Positions 23,090-31,547 of a stretch of DNA of 64,000 nucleotides are shown in pieces; position 1 is the first letter of the stretch, and each line of letters starts with the position of its first letter. The notes below the pieces were generated by a model. That model saw nothing but the letters and a program-made list of their open reading frames with translations, made no database searches and was not told where the DNA came from. The DNA comes from an uncultured bacterium (lineage in GTDB: Bacteria; Verrucomicrobiota; Lentisphaeria; Victivallales; UBA1829). The translations under genes and the position numbers were made by a program. The stretch spans positions 1 to 64,000 of the forward strand of contig CADCMR010000008.1 of NCBI GenBank assembly GCA_902802585.1, written 5' to 3'.

Positions 23090-24823
23090 TCAGGCGTTGG
23101 CGGATTGCTTACGGACGCGGGAGACCGCCTTCTTCGGGCAGACTTCGATGCAGGAGTTGCACTTGGTGCACTTGGCGTTGTCGACGGAGAAGTTGTTCGC
23201 CGGGTCGATCGCACCGACCGGGCATGTCTTCACGCAGAGTTTGCACTTGATGCACTTGGCGGGGTCGATGGCGACGTCGACGAGCGCGGGGCAGGCGAGC
23301 GCTTCGCAGACGTGGTCCTGGACATGCGCGAGATACTCGTTCTTGAAGTAGCGGAGCGTGGAGAGCGCGGGGTTCGGGGCGGTCTGACCGAGACCGCAGA
23401 GCGCGCCCTTCTTGATCTTCGGGGCGATGTCCTCCAGGAACGCGATGTCGTCCATCGTGCCCTTGCCGGAGGTGATGCGTTCGAGCGCCTCATACATGCG
23501 TGTGGTGCCGACGCGGCAGAACGTGCACTTGCCGCAGGATTCGCGGCGGGTGAAGTTCAGGAAGTAGCGCGCGGTCTCAACCATGCAGCGGTTGTTACCG
23601 ATCACGATGAGGCCGCCGGAGCCCATGATGGCGCCGAGCTTGCCGAGGGAATCGTAGTCGATCTTCACGCCGAATTCGGAAGCGGGAATGCAGCCGCCGG
23701 AGGGACCGCCGGTCTGGACCGCCTTCACGGTGCCGGGTTCGGCTCCGCCGATGTCGTACACGATCTCGCCGAGCGTGATGCCCATGGGGACCTCGACGAG
23801 CCCCGGGGTCTTCACGTCGCCGGCGAGGGCGAAGATCTTGGTGCCTTTGCTCTTCTCCGTGCCGATGGCGGCGTAGGCGTCCGCGCCGATCTGGAAGATG
23901 ATCGGGATGTTCGCGAACGTCTCGACGTTGTTGATAGCGGTCGGGAGGGTGTTCCAGCCGCTGTCCGTGGGGAACGGCGGGCGGAAACGCGGAGTGCCGC
24001 GCTTGCCTTCGAGCGAGTGGATCATGGCGGTCTCCTCGCCGCAGACGAACGCGCCGGCGCCTTCCTTGATGGTGATCTCAAGCGGGGCTTCGCGGCCCGG
24101 GAGCTTGTTGAGACCGGCCTTCTTCATCTCCTCGATGGCGATCGTGAGGTGCTTGATGGCGAGGGGATATTCGGCGCGGCAGTAGATGAAGAGGCGGGTC
24201 GCGCCGGTGGCGTACGCGCCGATGAGCATGCCTTCGAGGACCTGGTAGGGGACGCTCTCCATCATCGAGCGGTCCATGAACGCGCCCGGGTCGCCTTCGT
24301 CGGCGTTGCAGATCTGGACTTTGTCCGGGACCTTCTTCGCCGCGAGGAAGCTCCATTTCATGCCGGTGGGGAAGCCCGCGCCGCCGCGCCCGCGGAGACC
24401 GGACGCCTTGACCGCGTCAACGACCTGTTCCGGTGTCATGGTCAGGACTTTTTCGAGGGCGGAGAAACCGCCGTTCGCCTTGTATTCGTCGAGGGAGACG
24501 GGGTTGATGTGCCCGGCGAGGCGGGTCACGAGGAGTTTTTCGAGCTTGGAGCGCTTTTCCGGGAAAACGAACCTGCCTTCTTCGCTCTGGGCGAGGATGG
24601 CGGCTGCGGCTTCGTCGGTGCCCTTCACGTGCCCGTAGAAGATGCTGGAGCCGTCGGTAAGTTCGAGCTCGACGATCGGTTCGGCGTAGCAGTGGCCCAT
24701 GCAGCCGGTTTCGCTGACGGGGATGCTGCCCGCCTGTTTGCGGATGGCTTCGAGAACGGCGCCCGCTCCGGCGGCAAGACCGCAGGAGGCGGTCCCGACT
24801 TTAATGCGTTTGATGTCTGCCAT
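23090..24823 (-). CDS. NuoF/HydB-like NADH-binding flavoprotein subunit
   Basis: A 577-residue protein. The N-terminal thioredoxin-like [2Fe-2S] domain has GTASCGLAAGA and ETGCMGHCYAEP. The NuoF core has the nucleotide/FMN motifs LRGRGGAGFPTGMKW and GEETAMIHSLEGKRG, plus the cluster motif ESCGKCTFCRVGTTRMYE. The C-terminal two-[4Fe-4S] ferredoxin domain has CIKCKLCVKTCP and CTKCNSCIEVCP. This arrangement is that of HydB of bifurcating hydrogenases and of StnB. It is the site of NADH oxidation/reduction and, by family precedent, of flavin-based electron bifurcation. It lies between the NuoE-like and NuoG/GltD-like genes. Confidence 0.88.
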   Translation of the reverse strand: MADIKRIKVGTASCGLAAGAGAVLEAIRKQAGSIPVSETGCMGHCYAEPIVELELTDGSSIFYGHVKGTDEAAAAILAQSEEGRFVFPEKRSKLEKLLVTRLAGHINPVSLDEYKANGGFSALEKVLTMTPEQVVDAVKASGLRGRGGAGFPTGMKWSFLAAKKVPDKVQICNADEGDPGAFMDRSMMESVPYQVLEGMLIGAYATGATRLFIYCRAEYPLAIKHLTIAIEEMKKAGLNKLPGREAPLEITIKEGAGAFVCGEETAMIHSLEGKRGTPRFRPPFPTDSGWNTLPTAINNVETFANIPIIFQIGADAYAAIGTEKSKGTKIFALAGDVKTPGLVEVPMGITLGEIVYDIGGAEPGTVKAVQTGGPSGGCIPASEFGVKIDYDSLGKLGAIMGSGGLIVIGNNRCMVETARYFLNFTRRESCGKCTFCRVGTTRMYEALERITSGKGTMDDIAFLEDIAPKIKKGALCGLGQTAPNPALSTLRYFKNEYLAHVQDHVCEALACPALVDVAIDPAKCIKCKLCVKTCPVGAIDPANNFSVDNAKCTKCNSCIEVCPKKAVSRVRKQSANA

Positions 24824-24829
24824 GGCGGA

Positions 24830-25285
24830 TCAGCCTTTCGCTTTGTACTCGTTGAGAATCCTGGTCAGGCTCTTGCGGTCGAGCTTGCCGTAGACGCGTC
24901 CGTTGATGGAGAGGACGGGAGCGAGGGAGCAGCAGCCGAGGCACGCGACGGTCTCAATGGAGAAAAGCCCGTCTTCCGTGGTCTCGCCGTCGTTGATGCC
25001 GAGTTCGGCGGAGACCCAGGCGCGGATCTGCGTGGAGCCCTTGATATGGCAGGCGGTTCCATCGCAGACGCTGAGCTTGTACTTGCCGGGTTTGGTGCGT
25101 TTGAACTGGGCGTAGAATGTGAGGACGCCTTCGACTTCCGCGGCCGGGATGCCGAAATGTTCCGCGGCGGCGAGGATGCCGTCGTTCGAGACGTATCCCT
25201 CGCGGGTCTGGATGAGCTGGAGCCCCTTGATCAGGTTGCCCTTGTCGGGCTCCACTTCTCCGAGGTAGGAAAAAGCACTGTTCAT
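24830..25285 (-). CDS. NuoE/HydC-like [2Fe-2S] subunit
   Basis: A 151-residue thioredoxin-fold ferredoxin of the NuoE family. The N-terminal helical part (NLIKGLQLIQTREGYVSNDG, AEHFGIPAAEVEGVLTFYAQ) precedes the cluster motif CDGTACHIKGS ... CLGCCSLAPVLSING. Its four cysteines are C-x4-C and C-x3-C spaced (with an extra Cys in LGCC). It opens the three-gene operon; the next start is 7 nt after its stop. It delivers electrons between NADH flavin and iron-sulphur carriers in the complex. Confidence 0.88.
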   Translation of the reverse strand: MNSAFSYLGEVEPDKGNLIKGLQLIQTREGYVSNDGILAAAEHFGIPAAEVEGVLTFYAQFKRTKPGKYKLSVCDGTACHIKGSTQIRAWVSAELGINDGETTEDGLFSIETVACLGCCSLAPVLSINGRVYGKLDRKSLTRILNEYKAKG

Positions 25286-25349
25286 GATTTCCCCTGTGGG
25301 TGTTGATTGGGTGGGTAGATTTGCAGGTTGCTTTAAATGCGCAAACTAT

Positions 25350-25377
25350 AATATAGCACGCTTTTCCGAATAAACAA
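25350..25377 (-). promoter_or_regulatory. Promoter of the transhydrogenase operon
   Basis: Minus strand: -35 TTGTTT (25372-25377), 16-nt spacer, -10 TATATT (25350-25355), with a leader of about 60 nt. Confidence 0.55.
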
Positions 25378-25424
25378 GCAGGAAAGGCTTTGTCGCGGTC
25401 TTTATCTTCCCGAAAAACGCGTTT

Positions 25425-26231
25425 CTATTCCGCAGGATCGACGGATGATTCGTCCTGGTCGAGGGCGGGATCCCGCCAGAAGGGATCGTACAGGGAATCG
25501 TCGGAGGACAGGTAGCCGACGCGGTTTTCCCAGCCGGACGAATCCGCCGGGCGCGGAGCAAATCCCGTGCGGGCGGCGGCATGGCCGTCCACAAACGCCG
25601 CGATGCACGATCCGGAATGCCGGAAATCGGCATAGCCCCCCTTCCCCGACGACGGATTGTACAGGAACGCCGTGGGTGCGGGACGTCCGTCGGTCCCCGC
25701 GAGGAAACATGCGGCATCGGCGAGGAGGAGCAGGCGCGACGGCGTTTTCACAGACTGAATGCGGCAGGGACGGTAGTTCGGCGGCGAATCGGACGGGGCG
25801 GAGAAGGAAAGCAGGTAGTTCATGCCGTACCCGGCATAACGCGCGGTCCAGGCGAGGTTGGTGTAAAGAGTGGATTTCGCGGCGGGACACTCGAAGACGC
25901 GTCCCTTGGAGGCGCTGGAGTCCGGCACGACGCGCGACAGGATGCCCGGTCCGCGATGGTCGGGGGAGGATTCCCAGCTGCTGAACGACGTGTCCCAGGC
26001 AAGGCAGAAATACCCGGCGCTCGCGTCGACGTAAAGAAGATGCATCAGCGTGACTTCGCGGATGTTGCCGAGGCAGAGCGCCAGCCGGGCACGGTCCCGC
26101 GACGACGACAGCGCGGGCAGAAGCAGTCCGGCAAGGACCGCGATGATCGCGATCACGACCAGAAGCTCGACCAGGGTGAACCGGCGCACCGCGGCACCGT
26201 TCTCCGGAAACAAACGGGCATGATTTTTCAT
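25425..26231 (-). CDS. Pseudopilin-like protein with H-X9-DG motif
   Basis: A 268-residue protein with a type IV prepilin-like leader: short basic start, then RRFTLVELLVVIAIIAVLAG (methylated Phe after the processing site, Glu5), and ALSSSRDRARLALCLGNIRE, the usual continuation. The C-terminal FRHSGSCIAAFVDGHAAA is the H-X9-DG signature of the large family of such proteins in Lentisphaerae and Planctomycetes. The middle has a YGMNYLLSF segment and Cys/Pro-rich strands. These proteins are exported and held in the membrane by the N-terminal helix; their role is unknown and genomes carry dozens to hundreds. The start at 26231 follows AGAGGA; the frame is open back to 26399 without support. Confidence 0.88.
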   Translation of the reverse strand: MKNHARLFPENGAAVRRFTLVELLVVIAIIAVLAGLLLPALSSSRDRARLALCLGNIREVTLMHLLYVDASAGYFCLAWDTSFSSWESSPDHRGPGILSRVVPDSSASKGRVFECPAAKSTLYTNLAWTARYAGYGMNYLLSFSAPSDSPPNYRPCRIQSVKTPSRLLLLADAACFLAGTDGRPAPTAFLYNPSSGKGGYADFRHSGSCIAAFVDGHAAARTGFAPRPADSSGWENRVGYLSSDDSLYDPFWRDPALDQDESSVDPAE

Positions 26232-26390
26232 TTTTCCTCTTTGCGTGACGGGCACAAATGCCGGAAAAGATCCGGCAAAAAACAAGAAGGCGGGGACCCG
26301 GCTCGCTGACACCAGGGTCAGCACACGGTTGCTCGACAGTTCGTGGTTCGCACACGATTCACCCGGCCCTTCCCGCGGAAGACGGAAAAT

Positions 26391-26419
26391 ACCATACACC
26401 CGAAAAGCGGAAAAAGCAA
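26391..26419 (-). promoter_or_regulatory. Possible promoter of the pseudopilin gene
   Basis: Minus strand: -35 TTGCTT (26414-26419), 17-nt spacer, -10 TATGGT (26391-26396), leaving a leader of about 155 nt with no other gene. Confidence 0.4.
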
Positions 26420-26520
26420 GTCGAATGTCGTATGCAAAGTACAGATCGTATTCCCGATGCTCGAGCGGCGCAAAGAGAAAGACCGCTCAAGCGCGTACGC
26501 TCGAGTTTCAGTTCAGACCC

Positions 26521-26581
26521 AAAAAGAATCCGCCGGATACTCCCGTCCGTCCAATCGAGGAAGACGCCAATATCCGGCGGA
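26521..26581 (-). terminator. Terminator of the GH43-like gene
   Basis: On the minus strand, an 11-bp stem of TCCGCCGGATA (26571-26581) and TATCCGGCGGA (26529-26539) around a 31-nt loop is followed by TTCTTTTT down to 26521. Confidence 0.7.
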
Positions 26582-26618
26582 ATCCGTATACGGGTTTATG
26601 CGACCCGCTGTCTTTCAC

Positions 26619-29270
26619 TTATTTCTTTTCGATGTAAACCACGATCTTGCCCTTCTCCTTGCCCGGGATGACCTTCATGCGGAGGGTGCCGGTGATCTTG
26701 GTGCCGACGCCGAGCTTGGTGAGCGGGACGTCAAGGGTGGCCTTCGGATTGTCCTCGTTGGAAATGAGTTCCTTCTCGGTCAGCTCGCCTCTCCAGAGAT
26801 TGGGACCGTAGGAGTGGGTGAGGTTCCAGTTGCCAGGCGTAATGTCTTCGAACACGTATTCATCGACGCCTTCCTTGAGCATTATGATCGTATTGCCGGC
26901 CTGATTGTAGCTGGAGAAACCGCCCATGCCGCCGCGTCCGCCGCCGAGCTGGAGTTCAGCGCCGGTGCCAATGGTTGCGAGGGGATTCTCTTGATACTTC
27001 GGAAGTCCGCTGGAGAACGCCTCGACCTCGAAGTAATACTTCTCGGGAGCCGTGTTCAGGCTGTGCATGTAGAGCTTGTTGTCGCCGTAAACGATGTAGC
27101 TGTTGTACAGCTTGTTCGGCTCAATGCCGTAACGCACCACGTATCCGTCGGCGCCTTCCACGGGAGTCCAGAGGAGATTGGCCTCGCGGAGGTCGTCGGG
27201 ATTGCGGACAGCCTTGAAGTCCGTGACCTTCGTGGTCTTCATCTTGTCAGTGGTGCCGAAAACGCGGAGATCCTTGATGGCGAAGAGGGAGTTGTCATAG
27301 GTCGCGATGTTGGTGACCTTGACATAACGCGCCTTCACAGGCGTTTCGAACTCGTTGTAGTCATGCTTGAGCTCAAGGTTGTTCTCGGGCTTGTTGATGA
27401 CCGTGGTCCAGTTGGTCCCGTCGGTGGAGACTTCAACCTTGTAGCACTGGTAACGGGTGTCGGGACCGGTGGAGCGTCCGCCGCCCATGCCACCGAAGCC
27501 GCCCATCATGCCGCCCATACCGCCCATGCCGCCGCCGAAGCCGCCCATGCCGCCGGCAGGTGCGCCGCCTTGACCCTGGGGACGGGGACGATTGCCGCCC
27601 GCACCCTGCGCGCCGCCGGGAGCAGCGCCAGCGCCGGGAGCGCCGCCGCCAAAGCCGCCGAAGCCACCCATGCCACCGGCAGGAGCACCGCCGGGAGCAG
27701 CGCCAGCGCCGGGAGCGCCGCCGCCAAAGCCGCCGAAGCCACCCATGCCACCAGCAGGAGCACCGCCGGGAGCAGCGCCAGCGCCGGGAGCGCCGCCGCC
27801 GAAACCGCCGAAGCCACCCATGCCACCGGCAGGAGCACCGCCGGGAGCAGCGCCAGCGCCGGGAGCGCCGCCGCCGAAACCGCCAAAGCCGCCCATACCG
27901 CCGGCGGGAGCACCGCCGCCGAAGCCGCCCATAGCGCCGAAACCGCCGCCCATGCCGCCAGCAGGAGCGCCGCCCGCGCCCTGACCGGCAGGACGGTTAC
28001 CGCCTTGACGGTTGCCGCCGGTCGTCGCCTGCGGGGCTCTGACCTGATCCCAGTTCAGCTGGATGGCATTGATGCTGGCCTCGCCGCCGAGGTCGACCAT
28101 GAAATATTCGCCGGGATTGCTCGTCTCGGCCGCCCAGCAGGTGAGGAAGTCCTCGTCGAGGGCGTTAACCGCGGGATGGTTGGCAGCGGTGGAGGAGACT
28201 TCGGTGCGCTTCTTGTAGGAGAGAAGCTTCCAGTTGGTATAGTTGTCCGCGCCGCCGACCTTGCGGTCAGCCGGGAAATACTGCGGATAATCACCGTAGG
28301 CGGTGTCGGAATACATCACGCCGTCCTTGTCCACGGCGGTCGGGAAGATCGCGAGCTCGGAGCCGCGTCCGTTTTCGCCGTAGTGTGCGGGGATCATGCA
28401 GATGGTCCAGAGGTTGCCCTTCTTGTCATGGAAGGTGCTGCCGTGTCCGGCGCCGACTTCGAAGCCGCTGGTCTTGAAGGTCAGCGGGTTGTGCTCGGAA
28501 TAGACGAACGGTCCGGTGGGGCTGTCGGAGACGTAGACGCCGTGGGAGTAGGAAATGAACTCAAGACCGATGGCGGCGTACTGCAGATAATACTTGCCGT
28601 TATGCTTGGTCATCCACGGACCTTCGATCCAGGGAAACTCCTCGGGACCGTACTCGCGGCGACCGCCGAAGATGGAGTAGATGACGTCCTCGGGCTTGCG
28701 CGCCTCGAAGCCGTGATTTTTGATGTCGCTGAAGAACAGCGGAATCGGTTCGGCTTTTTCCTTGAAGGTCTTGGTGTCGAGTTCGACGACCTGGAACGGC
28801 ATGATCTGCGACCAGCCGAAATACAGGTACAGGCGGTCGCCGTCGGCGAACAGGTTGGCATCGCCGTAGCGGTCGCTGCTGAGCTCGCCGATCTTCTCCC
28901 AGGTGCCGGCTTTGGGATCAATCGCCTTGTAGACGTTGCGGTTGTTCATCGAGCAGCCAATGAGCTCGCCGTTGAATTCCACGACGGAGACGACGCCGGC
29001 GGGATAGTTGGGGGCGTCGACATAGGTCCAGTTCTGGAAATCCGGGGAGTACCAGTAGCCTCTGCGGTGCGAGACGAACAGATAGTAGTCGTCTTTGTAG
29101 ATGAGGACGACGGGCTCGCCGCCGCGAACACCACGCTCATGCCCGACGAGGACGTCGAGGGGGTTAGCGAAGGTGTGTTTCGGCTTCGTCGGCGACTGCG
29201 CGTACGCCGTAAGACCGAGGGACAGGGCGCCTGTCATTGCAAGCGCGATCAGCAGTTTGGAATGCTTCAT
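26619..29270 (-). CDS. Secreted GH43-like enzyme with repeat-interrupted discoidin domain
   Basis: An 883-residue protein. A signal peptide (LLIALAMTGALSLGLTAYA) leads into a five-bladed propeller of GH43 type (residues about 30-370: YYLFVSHRRGYWYSPDFQNW, YGDANLFADGDRLYLYFGWS, PWIEGPWMTKHNGKYYLQYA). Next is an F5/8 (discoidin) carbohydrate-binding domain that begins at LDEDFLTCWAAETSNPGEYF and resumes at YQCYKVEVSTDGTNW with KARYVKVTNIA. About 150 residues of Gly/Ala/Met/Pro-rich tandem repeats lie between the two halves. A fibronectin-III-like module and a C-terminal beta domain follow. The usual GH43 base Asp is in a G-D-P context; here it reads GGEP. Substrate may be arabinan or arabinoxylan, uncertain. 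The start follows AGAGG. Confidence 0.75.
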   Translation of the reverse strand: MKHSKLLIALAMTGALSLGLTAYAQSPTKPKHTFANPLDVLVGHERGVRGGEPVVLIYKDDYYLFVSHRRGYWYSPDFQNWTYVDAPNYPAGVVSVVEFNGELIGCSMNNRNVYKAIDPKAGTWEKIGELSSDRYGDANLFADGDRLYLYFGWSQIMPFQVVELDTKTFKEKAEPIPLFFSDIKNHGFEARKPEDVIYSIFGGRREYGPEEFPWIEGPWMTKHNGKYYLQYAAIGLEFISYSHGVYVSDSPTGPFVYSEHNPLTFKTSGFEVGAGHGSTFHDKKGNLWTICMIPAHYGENGRGSELAIFPTAVDKDGVMYSDTAYGDYPQYFPADRKVGGADNYTNWKLLSYKKRTEVSSTAANHPAVNALDEDFLTCWAAETSNPGEYFMVDLGGEASINAIQLNWDQVRAPQATTGGNRQGGNRPAGQGAGGAPAGGMGGGFGAMGGFGGGAPAGGMGGFGGFGGGAPGAGAAPGGAPAGGMGGFGGFGGGAPGAGAAPGGAPAGGMGGFGGFGGGAPGAGAAPGGAPAGGMGGFGGFGGGAPGAGAAPGGAQGAGGNRPRPQGQGGAPAGGMGGFGGGMGGMGGMMGGFGGMGGGRSTGPDTRYQCYKVEVSTDGTNWTTVINKPENNLELKHDYNEFETPVKARYVKVTNIATYDNSLFAIKDLRVFGTTDKMKTTKVTDFKAVRNPDDLREANLLWTPVEGADGYVVRYGIEPNKLYNSYIVYGDNKLYMHSLNTAPEKYYFEVEAFSSGLPKYQENPLATIGTGAELQLGGGRGGMGGFSSYNQAGNTIIMLKEGVDEYVFEDITPGNWNLTHSYGPNLWRGELTEKELISNEDNPKATLDVPLTKLGVGTKITGTLRMKVIPGKEKGKIVVYIEKK
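27618..27917. repeat. 75-bp tandem repeat, four copies
   Basis: A 75-bp unit starts at 27618, 27693, 27768 and 27843 with only a few base changes. It encodes a 25-residue unit of the type GGMGGFGGFGGG followed by APGAGAAPGGAPA, inside the GH43-like gene. Shorter Gly-Met-Phe repeats flank it (about 27480-27600 and 27900-27990). Confidence 0.9.
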
Positions 29271-29354
29271 TGGGGAACCTCTATCAATTTGTTTTTGATT
29301 GAGTGTTTGGTTGTTTTCAAGGTAGAATCGCCGGATGCGAATCTTTATCACCAT

Positions 29355-29383
29355 ATAATAAGCCGTTGTTTTGTTTTTGTCAA
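29355..29383 (-). promoter_or_regulatory. Strong promoter of the GH43-like gene
   Basis: Minus strand: -35 TTGACA (29378-29383), 17-nt spacer, -10 TATTAT (29355-29360), 85 nt from the start. Confidence 0.75.
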
Positions 29384-29609
29384 GGTACAAAAATGAGAAA
29401 AACGGGGTTTTCTATGTTATTCTCTGAAATAACTGCCCGTTTATGCCGTTTGCGTCTCCCGGGCGCGGCGCTGGCCGGGACAGCTGCCGTTATGGAAGAT
29501 CCCTCAGCCCGAGGAACGACATACGAAACATCTTTATGCGAAATAGTCAAGCCGGATCAAAAAAGAGAAGAAATGCTGTAATCCGAAACCGAAGAGGTCG
29601 GCTCAGGAT

Positions 29610-30146
29610 TTATCTGTCGATCCCCCACGTCCCGCCGGAAACTTCCGTTTTGTTCACGCACATCGTGAAGAGCGCCGCGACATAGAAGACGAGCAGAAGC
29701 CCGGCTCCGGCAAAAACCGATGCCGGTCCCAGGACGGAATGTATCTTATCCGCATATTTGTCAAGCGGCGTGAACCTGATTGCCATTGCCACGAAGCCAA
29801 CGCCAAATAAAATGAAGCGATAGAAAGAGCGGGCTATGTCGACGGAGATGTGGAAGTTGGGATATTTGTAGTATGAGACCAGGAACCAGTAATACCGGGC
29901 AGCATAGAGCCAGAGCGCGAGCAGGAACAGCGCATGGGACAGGCGTTCGTAAAGCCGGTCTTTCAGCACAAACAGAAAAAGCGCGGCGAAAACCGGCACG
30001 GCAAGTACGGGAATCAGCAGGAGCAGACGGTTCAGCCCCTTCGAGAAACGCTTAACCCGGTCCGGGACGAGGAATCTGCATGTAAGAAAGGTGTCGAAGA
30101 GAAGGATTCCCGCAGGCAACCCAACATCAAGCAATACCTCCTTCAT
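29610..30146 (-). CDS. Multi-pass membrane protein, unknown
   Basis: A 178-residue protein with about four membrane segments (VGLPAGILLFDTFLTC, LLLLIPVLAVPVFAALFLFV, a Trp/Tyr-rich one LFLLALWLYAARYYWFLV, and ASVFAGAGLLLVFYVAALFT). No family is recognised. It follows the poly-His membrane protein by 39 nt on the same strand and probably forms one transcript. The start at 30146 has only a weak ribosome site; AAGGAGG occurs just inside the frame, so the true start is uncertain. Confidence 0.55.
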   Translation of the reverse strand: MKEVLLDVGLPAGILLFDTFLTCRFLVPDRVKRFSKGLNRLLLLIPVLAVPVFAALFLFVLKDRLYERLSHALFLLALWLYAARYYWFLVSYYKYPNFHISVDIARSFYRFILFGVGFVAMAIRFTPLDKYADKIHSVLGPASVFAGAGLLLVFYVAALFTMCVNKTEVSGGTWGIDR

Positions 30147-30185
30147 TTCATCCCATCGAAAGCATCCATGCCGCGGTTCAGGAGG

Positions 30186-31100
30186 TCAGGGCTGGGGGGA
30201 GGTGCTTTTGCCTCTGTATTCCTCGTACAGACCGCCGTACCTGGAGACGAGCAGAACGCCGTCGCTGCGGATCGCGAAACGATAGTTGCCGATATGGTTG
30301 ACATCTTTGTCTTCGATCAGCACGAACGCCTCATCCGCGGCTTTTTTTCCTCTGCCATGGTAGACGTAGTGGTCGGCGGTGTATTTCGCAGCGGGCGCGG
30401 GCTTTTCGGGAAGCTCCGCCGGGAACGCCCCGTCGTTGAGCTCAGCATACTCGATGCAGACGATATGGAAATTGCGGAGGCAGTCGCGACAGGAGCTGCG
30501 GGCGAATTCTTCGGCGGGCTTGCCGCCGCCCATCGGGATGGAGAAGACCGCCGCCGCACCGAGCGCGGGAAGCAGTTTCAGCACGTTCCGCTGCCAGTGG
30601 CGTTCCGCCTGCTGCATCAGGAACAGCGTGATGCCGACGGAGACCACGAGCGTGAACTGGAACGGGATGCGAATCAGGAACGCCTTGTTCATGACAATGA
30701 ATTCCTGCCAGCGGTAGAACGTCTCGACGGAGGAGAAGCTGCCTTTGTGCGCGTTGAGCTGCGCGAGCACGATGCCGGAATTCATCACGAACAGGAAAAC
30801 AAGCGACAGGAAAAGCAGGATGTAGGGATACGAATAGATGCTCTTGAACAATAGTTTGAGGTTGTCGCGGATCCCGGAGGGGGAAATCCTGAACAGATGG
30901 AAATGGCGGTGGTGATGGTGGTGGTGATGATGGTGGTGCTTATGCTCGCCGTGCTTGTGCTTGTATTCGGAATCGGTGTCGGCAAGGTTGCCGGTCTTTA
31001 CGGCGGGGGAATCCGTACTGTCAGCGGCAGACATCGAGGGAGCGGTCTGCACGGATTCGGAGATGTTCTTTTCTTCAGGCTGGTCTGTGGTTTGCGACAT
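30186..31100 (-). CDS. Membrane protein with natural poly-histidine tract
   Basis: A 304-residue protein. The N-terminal about 45 residues are polar and acidic, then comes a His-rich run (residues about 47-68) including ten consecutive histidines. Three membrane segments follow at about 85-105, 125-145 and 155-175 (YPYILLFLSLVFLFVMNSGI; FQFTLVVSVGITLFLM; LKLLPALGAAAVFSIPMGGG). A soluble C-terminal domain starts with SSCRDCLRNFHIVCIEYAEL and ends FAIRSDGVLLVSRYGGLYEE. This C-terminal part recalls the soluble domains of the pseudopilin/H-X9-DG family (C..NLR.I......A). The His tract could bind metal such as Zn or Ni. No known family is assigned. Confidence 0.6.
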   Translation of the reverse strand: MSQTTDQPEEKNISESVQTAPSMSAADSTDSPAVKTGNLADTDSEYKHKHGEHKHHHHHHHHHHRHFHLFRISPSGIRDNLKLLFKSIYSYPYILLFLSLVFLFVMNSGIVLAQLNAHKGSFSSVETFYRWQEFIVMNKAFLIRIPFQFTLVVSVGITLFLMQQAERHWQRNVLKLLPALGAAAVFSIPMGGGKPAEEFARSSCRDCLRNFHIVCIEYAELNDGAFPAELPEKPAPAAKYTADHYVYHGRGKKAADEAFVLIEDKDVNHIGNYRFAIRSDGVLLVSRYGGLYEEYRGKSTSPQP

Positions 31101-31190
31101 GGCGGCAACTCCTGACTGATATGGCGTTGTGCGGAAGCACCCCGGGAAACGGCATCCGCTTCAAAGGTTTTTGAAATATCTTGAGATTAT

Positions 31191-31218
31191 AATATAGATT
31201 AAAAAACGGTTTTTACAA
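31191..31218 (-). promoter_or_regulatory. Promoter of the poly-His gene pair
   Basis: Minus strand: -35 TTGTAA (31213-31218), 16-nt spacer, -10 TATATT (31191-31196). The rest of 31219-31459 shows nothing recognisable. Confidence 0.5.
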
Positions 31219-31459
31219 GAAATGTAAGTAAGAAAACCGGATTTTTCGCACAGATAACACAGATATCCCTCTGATACTTGTTCGTGACCTTGGCAATGAT
31301 CAATTCCCCTTGCAACGCTTCCAGCGCCACGCCGTCAATTGTCAAAGAAAACGCATGTTTGTCAGACTAAACGCACCCCCCTGCTCCCCATGCGTTTCCT
31401 TTTTCAAACGGCATTCAATCGTCAGTCTCCATCATTTCCAGTTTTCTCCTGTTTCCCGT

Positions 31460-31488
31460 TTGATTTCCTGCGCATACGGGTGTATATT
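31460..31488 (+). promoter_or_regulatory. Promoter of the flavoprotein gene
   Basis: -35 TTGATT (31460-31465), 17-nt spacer, -10 TATATT (31483-31488), 60 nt before the start. Confidence 0.6.
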
Positions 31489-31547
31489 GTGCTGAAAACC
31501 GGCAGACGTCCTGCCGCCGAGCACAAACGAACAGGAAGGATACCGCC

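Noticed and set aside
21154..25306. Two long plus-strand open frames (about 700 and 775 codons) opposite the transhydrogenase operon
   Set aside because: They lie exactly antisense to three well-supported iron-sulphur flavoprotein genes and have Ala/Gly/Asp/Glu-rich compositions without domains.
27618..27917. Possible CRISPR array
   Set aside because: The 75-bp repeats are directly adjacent with no spacers and stay in the GH43-like reading frame.
26343..29396. Plus-strand open frame of about 1000 codons opposite the GH43-like gene
   Set aside because: It mirrors the Gly-rich repeats of the real gene and has no ribosome site or family match.
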